A DNA stretch of 64,000 bases from NCBI RefSeq assembly GCF_000168715.1, contig NZ_AASE01000004.1, forward strand, positions 88,676 through 152,675, read 5' to 3'. This document shows positions 52,429-60,174 of this stretch, piece by piece; position 1 is the first letter of the stretch, and each line of letters begins with the position of its first letter. The translations under genes and the position numbers were made by a program. The DNA comes from Chlorobium ferrooxidans DSM 13031 (GTDB lineage: Bacteria > Bacteroidota > Chlorobiia > Chlorobiales > Chlorobiaceae). The notes under the pieces are model-generated. The model saw only the letters and a program-made list of their open reading frames with translations. It made no database searches and was not told where the DNA came from.

Positions 52429-53366
52429 AGGCAGAGAAACAGGCAGTTCAGCTCTTTGCCCTCGCAAAGCGGTTCGGCAAAGTCGAAGCGCTTCAGGAGA
52501 TGACACTCTCTGTCGGCGAGGGGGAGCTCTTCGGTTTTATCGGTGCGGACGGGGCAGGCAAAACAACCCTGCTCCGGATTCTTGCAACCCTGCTGCTGCC
52601 GGGCGGGGGCAGGGCAGAAGTGCTCGGTCTTGACGTGGTCGCCTCCTACCGCGACATCCGCCGCAGGATCGGTTACATGCCCGGCCGCTTTTCGCTCTAC
52701 CAGGATCTCACGGTTGAGGAGAACCTCCGCTTTTTTGCCACCATATTCGGTACCACCATTGCTGAGAATTACGACCTTATCCGCGATATCTATATCCAGC
52801 TTGAGCCCTTCAAAGAGCGGAGGGCAGGCAAACTCTCCGGAGGCATGAAGCAGAAGCTCGCGCTCTGTTGTGCGCTGGTGCACCGACCCGAACTGCTCCT
52901 GCTTGATGAGCCGACTACCGGAGTCGATGCAGTTTCGCGTGCGGAGTTCTGGCAGATGCTTGGCCGCCTGAAAGAGCAGGGGATTACCACGCTTGTCTCC
53001 ACCCCCTACATGGATGAGGCAGCGCTCTGCGACCGCATAGCCTTCATGCAGGAGGGGCGTCTTCTTGCTGTTGAAACTCCCGACGCCATCACCACCCTCT
53101 TCCGTAAACCGCTTTTTGCCATTCGTGCCCGCCAAACCTGGCCGCTCATAACATGGCTCCGCTCCACCCCCGATGCGCACTCGGTCTATGCCTTTGGCCG
53201 AGCCGTGCACTATACCGACAACCGTTTATCGGCAAGCAGGGATGAGCTGCTCCTATCCCTTCAGCGGCAGGGTTTTACGGATGTCGAGGTGCAGCAGATA
53301 AAGCCAGGAATCGAGGATACCTTTATGGCGTTGATGGAGCCTGAACGTGGAGAGCGTCATGGGTGA
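52425..53366 (+). CDS. ABC exporter ATPase (YbhF N-terminal half-like)
   Basis: 313 residues from a GTG start. Walker A GADGAGKTTLLRILATLL, the Q-loop GYMPGRFSLYQDLTVEENLRFFATIF, the intact signature LSGGMKQKLALCCALVHRPELLLLDEPTTGVD and the switch VSTPYMDEAALCDRIAF are present. The order with the next ATPase and two permeases matches E. coli ybhF (one fused protein there, two genes here). The substrate is unknown. Drug or envelope lipid export is inferred from family. Confidence 0.9.
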   Translation: MKAEKQAVQLFALAKRFGKVEALQEMTLSVGEGELFGFIGADGAGKTTLLRILATLLLPGGGRAEVLGLDVVASYRDIRRRIGYMPGRFSLYQDLTVEENLRFFATIFGTTIAENYDLIRDIYIQLEPFKERRAGKLSGGMKQKLALCCALVHRPELLLLDEPTTGVDAVSRAEFWQMLGRLKEQGITTLVSTPYMDEAALCDRIAFMQEGRLLAVETPDAITTLFRKPLFAIRARQTWPLITWLRSTPDAHSVYAFGRAVHYTDNRLSASRDELLLSLQRQGFTDVEVQQIKPGIEDTFMALMEPERGERHG

Positions 53367-54099
53367 ACCGGTTATTCAAACTGACAAGCTTACCCGCCGT
53401 TTCGGTGACTTTGTGGCGGTGGACGCGCTCACTTTTGCGGTCGGCAGGGGAGAGATATTCGGCTTTCTCGGCGCAAACGGTGCGGGTAAAACAACGGCGA
53501 TCAGGATGCTGACCGGGCTGCTCACACCCTCAACAGGCTCGGCTTCTGTTGCGGGATTTGACCTCTACACCGAGTCCGAGAAGGTCAAGCGGAACATCGG
53601 TTACATGAGCCAGCGTTTTTCGCTCTACGATGACCTGACGGTAAAGGAGAACATCCGCTTTTTTGCCGGTATCTACGGCCTCTCCGACACGGCAATCAAA
53701 GAGAAGAGTGCGAAGCTGCTTAAGAAGCTTGATTTGCAGCATGCAGCCAATGCACGCCTTCGCTCACTGCCGCTCGGCTGGAAGCAGAAGCTCGCTTTTT
53801 CCGTAGCCATTCTGCATGAACCGAAAATAGTCTTTCTTGACGAGCCGACCGGAGGGGTTGATCCGGTAACCCGGCGACGCTTCTGGGATATGATATACGA
53901 AGCCTCGGAGAGGGGTATAACCGTTTTTGTAACAACACACTACATGGATGAGGCCGAGTATTGTGACCGCATCTCCATCATGGTTGACGGCCGGGTTGCT
54001 GCACTCGACACCCCTGAAGCATTGAAACGGCAATACCGAGCAGAGAGCATGAATGAGGTGTTTCTTCATCTGGCGAGAGCGAAACCGGAGGCGGGCTGA
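53347..54099 (+). CDS. ABC exporter ATPase (YbhF C-terminal half-like)
   Basis: About 250 residues, and MGEPVIQTDKL (53359) may be the real start. Walker A GANGAGKTTAIRMLTGLL and Q-loop GYMSQRFSLYDDLTVKENIRFFAGIYGL are intact. The signature is LPLGWKQKLAFSVAILHEPKIVFLDEPTGGVDPVTRRRFWDMIY, in which the usual LSGGQ is LPLGW, as in the second half of YbhF. The switch TTHYMDEAEYCDRI is intact. It overlaps the first ATPase by 20 bp and the permease by 1 bp. Confidence 0.9.
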   Translation: MESVMGEPVIQTDKLTRRFGDFVAVDALTFAVGRGEIFGFLGANGAGKTTAIRMLTGLLTPSTGSASVAGFDLYTESEKVKRNIGYMSQRFSLYDDLTVKENIRFFAGIYGLSDTAIKEKSAKLLKKLDLQHAANARLRSLPLGWKQKLAFSVAILHEPKIVFLDEPTGGVDPVTRRRFWDMIYEASERGITVFVTTHYMDEAEYCDRISIMVDGRVAALDTPEALKRQYRAESMNEVFLHLARAKPEAG

Positions 54100-55205
54100 T
54101 GAACAGTTTCAGAGGGTTTCTCCGGAAGGAGTTCCTCCACATCTTCCGCGACCGCCGGACTGCGGTCATACTCTTCGGCATGCCGCTCATTCAGCTGCTC
54201 ATTTTCGGTTTTGCCATCCGCAACGAGATCCAGGATGTCAAACTCGGGGTGTACGACAAATCCCGCGATGCGGTTACACGCGCAATTATCAGCAAGTTCG
54301 CCTCTTCGGGGTACTTTATTCTCTCCCGTGAGGTGCACTCGGAGAGGGAGATTGAGGAGGCCTTCTCCTCCGGCAGTATAACCGAAGTGCTTGTCTTCGA
54401 GCCGGATTTCGCCCGCCGCCTGCAGCGTGATGGCCGGGGTGAGGTGCAGGTGATTACCGACGGCTCAAATCCCAATCTGTCGCGCATTGTATCCGGCTAT
54501 ACGGCCGCTGTGCTGCATGACTACCAGGAGAGTGCAGTGCCGGGAGGAGGGCGGGAGGCCGGAGTGGTTGCGGTTCCCCTCATGCTCTTCAATCCTGAGC
54601 TGAAAAGCGTTGATCTCTTTGTACCGGGGCTGATGGCGCTCATTCTCATGCTGGTCTCCGCGCTGATGACCTCGATCAGCATCACGCGGGAGAAAGAGAG
54701 CGGTACCATGGAGGTACTGCTGGTCTCGTCGCTGCGCCCTGCCCAGATCATTATCGGCAAAGTGGTGCCCTACTTTCTGCTCTCCTTTATCAATGTGGTG
54801 ACCATCATCGCTGTTGCCTCTCTTGTATTCGGTGTGCCGTGCAGGGGGAGCCTTCTCTTGCTGCTTCTTGAATCACTGCTCTTTATTGTCACCGCTCTCT
54901 CGCTCGGTATCTTCATCTCATCGGTAACCGCATCACAGCAGGTAGCCATGATGATCGCCCTTGCCGGGCTGCTGCTTCCGACCATCCTGCTCTCGGGCTT
55001 CATCTTTCCGGTAGCGAGCATGCCGCTGCCGCTGCGCATGATCAGCAACATCATCCCTGCCAGGTGGTATCTCATCATTGTTCGAGGAATCATGCTGAAA
55101 GGAGCCGGATTCAGCTACATCTGGAAGGAGACGCTGGTACTGGTGGCGATGAGCACCGTTTTGATGGCGGCAAGTGTAAAGAAATTTAAAATCAGACTTC
55201 AATAG
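54099..55205 (+). CDS. ABC-2 exporter permease (YbhS-like)
   Basis: 368 residues. RGFLRKEFLHIFRDRRTAVILFGMPLIQLLIFGFAI is the conserved N-terminal anchor of ABC-2 permeases. A large periplasmic domain follows (about residues 50-190), then five segments, including FVPGLMALILMLVSALMTSISITREKESGTMEVLLVS (the EKExGT loop) and ALAGLLLPTILLSGFIFPVASMP. It is translated with the ATPase gene through a shared base. Confidence 0.92.
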   Translation: MNSFRGFLRKEFLHIFRDRRTAVILFGMPLIQLLIFGFAIRNEIQDVKLGVYDKSRDAVTRAIISKFASSGYFILSREVHSEREIEEAFSSGSITEVLVFEPDFARRLQRDGRGEVQVITDGSNPNLSRIVSGYTAAVLHDYQESAVPGGGREAGVVAVPLMLFNPELKSVDLFVPGLMALILMLVSALMTSISITREKESGTMEVLLVSSLRPAQIIIGKVVPYFLLSFINVVTIIAVASLVFGVPCRGSLLLLLLESLLFIVTALSLGIFISSVTASQQVAMMIALAGLLLPTILLSGFIFPVASMPLPLRMISNIIPARWYLIIVRGIMLKGAGFSYIWKETLVLVAMSTVLMAASVKKFKIRLQ

Positions 55206-55252
55206 AAGCTCCGTAGGAGCGCGATAAAAAAATTATTGAGGCAGATCAGCCG

Positions 55253-56374
55253 ATGAGAACAATCCTTTTTATCCTCCAGAAGGAGTTTCTGCAGATTTTC
55301 CGCAACAGGGGGATGCTGCCGATTATCTTTGTGCTGCCCTTCATCCAGCTCGTCATTCTCTCCTATGCGGCCACCTTTGACGTCTCCCAGGTGCCCTTTC
55401 ACCTGCAGGACAGGGACCGGTCGGTAACTTCGCGGAGGTTTGCCGAAAAGTTCACCGCCTCCGGCTACTTCAACCTGACCGGCACCTCATCTTCGGACCT
55501 TCAGAGCCAGAGCGAGCTTGTTCGGCGCAATGCCGATCTTGTGCTGGTTATACCCGTCGGTTTTGAACGCGACCTTGTAACCACCGGTCACGCTCAGGTG
55601 CAGCTCATGATCAACGCCGAGGATGGCTTCTCGGCAGGAGTAGTCCAGACCTATGCCAGTGAGATTGTAACCGCCTTCAATCGCGGAGAGCTGAAGCGGC
55701 TGATTCCGGGAGGTGAAGTTACAGCAGCGGGGGAGATAAGCATGGTTCCCTCAAGCTGGTACAATCCCGAGCTGAAGTACACCCACTACATGGTACCGGG
55801 CATCATTGTCATTCTGGTCACCCTGATCGGTCTCTTTCTCTCCGGTATGAATGTTGTACGGGAGCGGGAGATCGGCACCATCGATCAGATCAATGTCACC
55901 CCGATCAAGCGCTACCAGTTCATCACCGGCAAACTGCTTCCGCTCTGGATTATCGGTATAGGTGAGCTGAGCGTCGGGCTGGTGATTGCCCGGCTTCTGT
56001 TTCATGTGCCAATGCTTGGCAGCTACGCGCTTGTCTATCTTGTTGCAGGAATCTACCTGCTGGTTGTGCTCGGCATGGGGCTCCTCATCTCAACCGTCAC
56101 CGAAACCCAGCAGCAGGCCATGTTTATTGCCTGGTTCTTCATGGTTATCTTCACCCTTCTCTCCGGCCTCTTCACCTCCATCGAAAGCATGCCCGAGTGG
56201 GCACAGCGCATGACCATGCTCAACCCCGTCCGCCACTTTGTCGACATCATGCGCCGCGTTATGCTCAAAGGCTCCGGTATAGCCGAAATCGCGAGCCCGC
56301 TTCTGATTCTCACCGCCTTTGCCGCACTCATGCTCGCCCTCGCAGTCAACCGTTACCGCAAGGTTTCGGAGTGA
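55253..56374 (+). CDS. ABC-2 exporter permease (YbhR-like)
   Basis: 373 residues. The start FILQKEFLQIFRNRGMLPIIFVLPFIQLVILSYAATF matches the family. YMVPGIIVILVTLIGLFLSGMNVVREREIGTIDQINVTPIKR contains the ERExGT loop. AWFFMVIFTLLSGLFTSIESMP and ILTAFAALMLALAVNRYRKVSE end the protein. It pairs with the preceding permease. A decayed copy of the last 30 codons of this gene lies at 58.7 kb. Confidence 0.92.
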   Translation: MRTILFILQKEFLQIFRNRGMLPIIFVLPFIQLVILSYAATFDVSQVPFHLQDRDRSVTSRRFAEKFTASGYFNLTGTSSSDLQSQSELVRRNADLVLVIPVGFERDLVTTGHAQVQLMINAEDGFSAGVVQTYASEIVTAFNRGELKRLIPGGEVTAAGEISMVPSSWYNPELKYTHYMVPGIIVILVTLIGLFLSGMNVVREREIGTIDQINVTPIKRYQFITGKLLPLWIIGIGELSVGLVIARLLFHVPMLGSYALVYLVAGIYLLVVLGMGLLISTVTETQQQAMFIAWFFMVIFTLLSGLFTSIESMPEWAQRMTMLNPVRHFVDIMRRVMLKGSGIAEIASPLLILTAFAALMLALAVNRYRKVSE

Positions 56375-56417
56375 GAAAATGAAATAATTGCCCCGCAAGC
56401 ATCAGATATGCGCCGCA

Positions 56418-56545
56418 CATGTACCGCACATGTACCGCACAAGCAGGGAGCATATTGGTATTCAAAATTTCCTTTTTAAAGCCCCGTATGGGGGCGAAAC
56501 ATTGGTAGCAAATACAGAAAATCATGAACGTCTCGTCGGGCGCGG
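56418..56545 (+). repeat. dispersed repeat, copy A
   Basis: About 125 bp is shared with 60175-60316. Common blocks include CATGTACCGCACAAGCAGG, AGCATAT, GGCGAAA, CAAATACAGAAAATCATG and AACGTC, TCGGGC at the right end. A short tandem CCGCACATGTA sits at the left edge. It ends inside the first codons of the following ORF. Confidence 0.85.
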
Positions 56546-56715
56546 GTTGGCGTATTGAGCACTTCCACAAAGAGTTGTCTCTTTATGACTGTGCAAAGGG
56601 CACCGTGAGGTTTCCGCTGGGAAAGCCTGTTCCGCTTGACCTGATAAGCCGGATTGTGCAGTTCAGGGCAGCAGAGAATCATGCAAAAGCAGCAGCCAAA
56701 GGGAGAGCGGGATAG
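56524..56715 (+). pseudogene. fragment of a DUF1801 (YdhG-like) protein gene fused to repeat DNA
   Basis: 63 codons. From KGTVRFPLGKPVPLDLISRI to VQFRAAENHAKAAAKGR it matches the C-terminal end of DUF1801 proteins (consensus KGTIRFPLDKPxPxDLxxxIVxFRVxEN). The first ten codons (MNVSSGAGWR) come from the repeat, and the N-terminal two thirds of the domain are missing. It is most likely a gene remnant rather than a working protein. Confidence 0.65.
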
Positions 56716-56806
56716 CCTTTCTCATACCCAAATATATTTAGTAAGGAGGGTCACCGTAGTTGATGTTTGCCCGCTGCATATAAAGCTTTCTATGCGTGAG
56801 GTGACA

Positions 56807-57394
56807 CTAAATTGATCGTGCGATTCTGGCGATTTCCCTGGCGATACTCTCAGGAGCGAGGATGAAGTCAATGCACCCGGTCTCTATTGCGCTTTCGGGC
56901 ATGTCTGGCTGTATCGCTGTGTCAAGCTTCTGGGCGATGGTGATGCCGCCCACCTCCTTGATACCGCAGAGCGCCGCCGCCCCGTCACCGTCATAGCCGG
57001 AGACGATAACGGCGATAAGCTTCCCGTCCCAGTTGTTCGTAAGTGAACGCAGGAAGACCGTAATCACATCAGGCCATCCCCGGGGCTTGGAGATCGGCTC
57101 AAGGCGGAATTCGCCATCAAGAACATGCAGGTCACGATTCTCCGGGATGATAAAGACGTGGTTTGGCTCAATGAGCAGGTCGTCGGTGATCAGCTCAACT
57201 GGCATCTTCGTGTAGTTCGGGAGAATCTCGGGCAATCGTGTAGCCACGTTTCTGAGGTGGTTGACGATGACGATGGCGACCCCCAGGTCAGCCGGCAGGT
57301 TCTGCAGCAGCCGAATGTATGCATCAAGACCACCAGCCGAACCTCCTACGCATACAACAGGGAAGTCCCTGGTCGCACTCTTCCTGGTTTTCAT
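56807..57394 (-). CDS. stand-alone CheB-type methylesterase domain
   Basis: 195 residues covering only the CheB catalytic domain. The catalytic triad is visible: Ser19 in VGGSAGGLDA, His46 in VNHLRN and Asp137 in SGYDGDGAAAL. Also PNHVFIIPENRDLHVL. No receiver domain precedes it and no CheR, receptor or kinase gene is nearby, so it may act on a protein outside classical chemotaxis. It is transcribed toward the DUF1801 fragment. Its 57394 start lies just past the stop of the DUF4143 ATPase on the same strand. Confidence 0.88.
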   Translation of the reverse strand: MKTRKSATRDFPVVCVGGSAGGLDAYIRLLQNLPADLGVAIVIVNHLRNVATRLPEILPNYTKMPVELITDDLLIEPNHVFIIPENRDLHVLDGEFRLEPISKPRGWPDVITVFLRSLTNNWDGKLIAVIVSGYDGDGAAALCGIKEVGGITIAQKLDTAIQPDMPESAIETGCIDFILAPESIAREIARIARSI

Positions 57395-57442
57395 TGAGAA
57401 TCACTCCTCCTTCTGGTCATGATGTTAGCGCAACCTGGTGTT

Positions 57443-58648
57443 TCAGGAACCGACGGCTTCGAACTGGTCGAACATTGAGTTGTCAGGCTGATTAATACAC
57501 TTCTCGATTCCCTTGAACAGATCCGATAGAGTCACGACGGTTATTCCTGGTTTTATCTGGTAGCTTTGTGATAGAGGAGCGACAACAAACGTGTGCATTG
57601 GCGCAATATCCTCTATTGCAGAATAACTTCCTCTTGAAAGCACAGGCGCCACGGAAGACTTGCACTCAATGGCAATTGTTTTTCCTGAATGCTGGAGCAG
57701 GATGTCGATTTCTGTTCCGTTTGAGGTTCTGTAAAATGAGAGATCTGCACGCGGAAATATCCCCTTGAGGTTGCTGATCACCAGGCTCTCCCATAATGAT
57801 CCGACAACCGGATGGCCAACAACCTGATTGAAATCGCTCAAGCCAAGCAGGGCAGTAATGATTCCGGTGTCAGAAATATAGACTTTGGGTGTTTTGACGA
57901 CGCGTTTTCCGGTATTGGATATGAACGGCGGCAGAATATGCACCATAAATGTATCCTGCAACAGGTCAAGGTAATTTCTCACGGTTGTATGGCTGATTCC
58001 GAGTGATCCGCCGATCGTCGAGAGGTTCACCGTTTGCCCGTTGTTGTGGGCCAGCATCAGCCATAATCTCCTCATGGTTTGTGGCGAAAACCCGCGCCAT
58101 TGAAGCAGATCGCGCTCAAGGAAGGTTGCAATAAAATCTTCACGCCACTGATATGAGACCTCCGGTATTTTTTGCAGCAGACTGCGCGGAAACCCGCCAG
58201 CCGTGAGATAGTGCTCATAGGAGAGATGATCCTTGACCTCCTCCCACAAAAACGGGGTCAACTGCTTGTAGGTAATGCGTCCGGCAAGTGATTCCGAACT
58301 CTGTCGGAGGAGATCACGGGAGGCTGTGCCGAGAATCAGAAAATGGCCATTCTCACCCCACTCATCCACCATGCTGCGGATAAGTGGAAAGAGATCGGGT
58401 TTTCGCTGTACCTCATCAATGCAGATCAGCTTCTCTTTCTGGGAGATAAAAAACCATTCCGGCTCTTCGAGTTTTCGCAGGTCGGAAGGCTTTTCAAGAT
58501 CGAGATAGAGGAAAGGACGATCATAGGTGAGAAGATGCCTCGTCAGTGTCGATTTGCCGCACTGCCGTGGCCCGGTGACTGCGGTAACAGGGGAGTGTTT
58601 GAGCCCATCTTCAACCTCTGATGTTATCAATCGCCTAAGATATTTCAT
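57443..58648 (-). CDS. AAA+ ATPase with DUF4143 C-terminal domain
   Basis: 401 residues from ATG 58648 (MKYLRRLITSEVEDGLKHSP). Walker A VTGPRQCGKSTLTRHL, Walker B KLICIDEVQRKPDLFPLIRSMVD, sensor ILGTASRDLLRQSSESLAGR. A winged-helix segment (LMLAHNNGQTVNLSTIGGSLGISHTTVRNYLDLL) leads to the DUF4143 nuclease-like part (GSLWESLVISNLKGIF, SFYRTSNGTEIDILLQHSGKTIAIECKSS) with the PD-(D/E)XK-like E-I-D...E-C-K pattern. The frame also reaches 58684, but that start lies inside the inverted repeat. Family members are of unclear function and common in accessory DNA. Confidence 0.9.
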   Translation of the reverse strand: MKYLRRLITSEVEDGLKHSPVTAVTGPRQCGKSTLTRHLLTYDRPFLYLDLEKPSDLRKLEEPEWFFISQKEKLICIDEVQRKPDLFPLIRSMVDEWGENGHFLILGTASRDLLRQSSESLAGRITYKQLTPFLWEEVKDHLSYEHYLTAGGFPRSLLQKIPEVSYQWREDFIATFLERDLLQWRGFSPQTMRRLWLMLAHNNGQTVNLSTIGGSLGISHTTVRNYLDLLQDTFMVHILPPFISNTGKRVVKTPKVYISDTGIITALLGLSDFNQVVGHPVVGSLWESLVISNLKGIFPRADLSFYRTSNGTEIDILLQHSGKTIAIECKSSVAPVLSRGSYSAIEDIAPMHTFVVAPLSQSYQIKPGITVVTLSDLFKGIEKCINQPDNSMFDQFEAVGS

Positions 58649-58651
58649 GTT

Positions 58652-58698
58652 ATTAAGTATGTAAATTGAATCATTTATTTTCAATTTACATACTTAAT
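58652..58698. promoter_or_regulatory. 19-bp perfect inverted repeat directly upstream of the DUF4143 ATPase gene
   Basis: ATTAAGTATGTAAATTGAA (58652-58670) and TTCAATTTACATACTTAAT (58680-58698) are exact reverse complements separated by 9 nt. The nearer arm ends 3 bp before the ATPase ATG, leaving no room for a ribosome site outside the arm. It may be an operator for autoregulation or an mRNA hairpin that controls translation. Confidence 0.9.
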
Positions 58699-58708
58699 TC
58701 CGATAAAC

Positions 58709-58798
58709 ACAACACTCTTTCTGTCTCTGATCCTCACCGCCTTCGCAGTACTCATGTCTGCCTTTGCCGTTAATTGCTACCTCAAGAGTTCGGAGTGA
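58709..58798 (+). pseudogene. decayed 3' end of an ABC-2 permease gene (second copy of the YbhR-like end)
   Basis: In frame it reads TTLFLSLILTAFAVLMSAFAV then NCYLKSSE and stop, next to LILTAFAALMLALAVNRYRKVSE at the end of the intact permease (56374). The DNA match continues about 20 bp past the stop (GAnnATGAAATAAnTGCCC in both). Only the last 30 codons remain. Confidence 0.75.
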
Positions 58799-59084
58799 GA
58801 CGATGAAATAAGTGCCCAGCCCTCTTTAATCGACCCGTCGGGCTCAGAGGGGGGAATGTGACTCTTGAAGGCTCGGAAGTAGAGGGGAATCAACCGGCCA
58901 CATCTCCTCTGGCGAGACGTGAGCGGATAGTCTCAAACATTTTGCGAATCCGGCAATTGATTTCAAAGTTCCTGTTTTATCGGCAACCTCTGCTGATGTA
59001 TATTTTCACGAATAGCAGATATGCAGAGGTATTGAGTGGTTTTGGGTGTGAGTGGTAACAAAACAATACGGAACGGGGATTACT

Positions 59085-59312
59085 ATGTATGCAGAACGAT
59101 TGATATTGGAGACAGATCTATCCGGTAACCTGAAAAAAATGCCCAAGTTACCGCCAAACAAACAGGTAGAGGCTATTTTTCTGGTTATTTCAGAGAGCAC
59201 ATCTTCAGTGCCCGTTCGCAGAACTCCTCATCCTGATATCGCTGGAAAGGTTGTTATTAAAGGCGATATCATAAGCAGTGCTCCCTCTTCAAGCTGGGCA
59301 TTGTCCGAGTGA
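59085..59312 (+). CDS. VapB/Phd-like antitoxin
   Basis: 75 residues from ATG 59085 (MYAERLILETDLSGNLKKMP). The end RTPHPDIAGKVVIKGDIISSAPSSSWALSE is the typical toxin-binding tail of antitoxins that precede PIN-domain VapC toxins (PHPxxxGKxxIxGDIxxxxPxxxW). The middle KLPPNKQVEAIFLVISE is consistent with a small SpoVT-AbrB/DUF2281-like or Phd-like N-terminus. The stop overlaps the next start by 4 bp (GTGA). Confidence 0.75.
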   Translation: MYAERLILETDLSGNLKKMPKLPPNKQVEAIFLVISESTSSVPVRRTPHPDIAGKVVIKGDIISSAPSSSWALSE

Positions 59313-59515
59313 TTATTCTTGATACTCACATCTGGCTCTGGTGGATTAACGGGGATACCCGTAATCTTGACCAGAGCAGAATCGATCAGATAGTCTCTGC
59401 CGATGAGGTTGCGGTATCGGCAATAAGCTGTTTTGAATATCTTCTTTTTTCCCGCTTCTCAACGGGCAGTTGTCAGTTGAAGAATTCAGGCTTTTTTCCA
59501 TACAGAATAATCTGA
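59309..59515 (+). pseudogene. truncated VapC-type PIN-domain toxin
   Basis: The N-terminal half of a PIN RNase: IILDTHIWLWWINGDTRNLDQSRIDQIV, with the first catalytic aspartate in LDTH, then DEVAVSAISCFE with the conserved Ser-x-x-x-x-E region. After residue 46 the sequence diverges (YLLFSRFSTGSCQLKNSGFF) and stops at 68 residues, about half the usual 125-135. The later acidic residues of the active site are missing, so it is probably inactive. GTG start, coupled to the antitoxin gene. Confidence 0.75.
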
Positions 59516-59552
59516 TATCTGACTCAAGCGCTTTGCTGAATTTGCAGTGTTC

Positions 59553-59573
59553 TGTATATTGCATAAATATACA
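59553..59573. promoter_or_regulatory. palindromic operator candidate upstream of brnT
   Basis: TGTATATT - gcata - AATATACA, an 8-bp perfect inverted repeat 8 bp before the brnT ATG. BrnA antitoxins repress their own operons by binding near the promoter, so this is a plausible operator. Confidence 0.5.
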
Positions 59574-59581
59574 ATATTTCT

Positions 59582-59890
59582 ATGACCATTTTTGAGGGTA
59601 TCTCTGGATTTCAGTGGGACAAGGGAAATTCGACCAAGAACTGGGAGAAACACCGGGTATCAATGTCTGAATGTGAAGAGATTTTTTTTAATCAGCCTTT
59701 GATTGTGGCTGATGACAAAAAACATTCTGGATTGGAAAAACGTTTTTTTGCATTGGGTAAAACGGAGAGAGGAAAACCTCTTTTTCTGGTTTTTACTGTT
59801 CGTAAAGATCAGATAAGAGTTATTTCGGCACGCAGTATGAACAAAAATGAGCAGGATATTTATGAAAAACGGGAAAACAGCGATTCCTGA
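59582..59890 (+). CDS. brnT: BrnT-family ribonuclease toxin
   Basis: 102 residues. FQWDKGNSTKNWEKHRVSMSECEEIFFNQPLIVADDKKHSGLEKRFFALGKTERGKPLFLVFTV is the BrnT (DUF497) pattern, FxWDxxKxxxNxxKHxVxFxEAxxVF then ERxxxxGxxxxGRxLxVVxT. RVISARSMNKNEQDIYEKR completes it (conserved IRIISARxAxxxExxxYE). BrnT inhibits translation by RNA cleavage. It overlaps the antitoxin frame by 29 bp. Confidence 0.9.
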   Translation: MTIFEGISGFQWDKGNSTKNWEKHRVSMSECEEIFFNQPLIVADDKKHSGLEKRFFALGKTERGKPLFLVFTVRKDQIRVISARSMNKNEQDIYEKRENSDS

Positions 59891-60134
59891 ATTCAGGAGT
59901 GAAGCGGAGGAGCAGGAGTTCTGGTCAATACATGATTCAACTGAATTCGTGGATTGGAAAAAGGCCGGAAAGGCACTGTTTCCGAATCTGAAGCCAACCA
60001 TGAAAACCATATCACTCCGGTTGCCGGAACCGATGCTCAATCATCTCAAGGTGCTTGCCAATGAGCGCGATGTACCCTATCAGTCTCTTCTGAAGATGTT
60101 TCTCAAGGAACGTCTCGACCAGGAATTTTCGTAA
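59862..60134 (+). CDS. brnA: BrnA-like antitoxin (ribbon-helix-helix)
   Basis: 90 residues from ATG 59862 (MKNGKTAIPEFRSEAEEQEFW). IPEFRSEAEEQEFWSIHDSTEF is a typical BrnA/CopG-like antitoxin start, and MKTISLRLPEPMLNHLKVLANERDVPYQSLLKMFLKERL is the ribbon-helix-helix DNA-binding part. It is the second gene of the toxin-antitoxin pair and overlaps brnT, as usual for this family. It should neutralise BrnT and repress the operon. Confidence 0.85.
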   Translation: MKNGKTAIPEFRSEAEEQEFWSIHDSTEFVDWKKAGKALFPNLKPTMKTISLRLPEPMLNHLKVLANERDVPYQSLLKMFLKERLDQEFS

Positions 60135-60174
60135 GGAATGGTCCTCGGGTTCAGCACTCTCCGTAGGCACCCGA

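Larger units (their letters stand above)
56375..56806. other. region after the exporter: repeat copy A and gene fragment
   Basis: It holds repeat copy A and a DUF1801 gene fragment (both listed separately). The remaining 56716-56806 shows nothing recognisable. Confidence 0.5.
58649..59084. other. region with inverted repeat and permease remnant, otherwise empty
   Basis: It holds the inverted repeat and the permease fragment (listed separately). From 58800 to 59084 nothing is recognised. It should carry the promoter of the antitoxin-like gene. Confidence 0.4.

Noticed and set aside
58858..59058. 66-codon plus-strand frame before the antitoxin gene
   Set aside because: No ribosome site, no family resemblance, and it lies in a region with only remnants.
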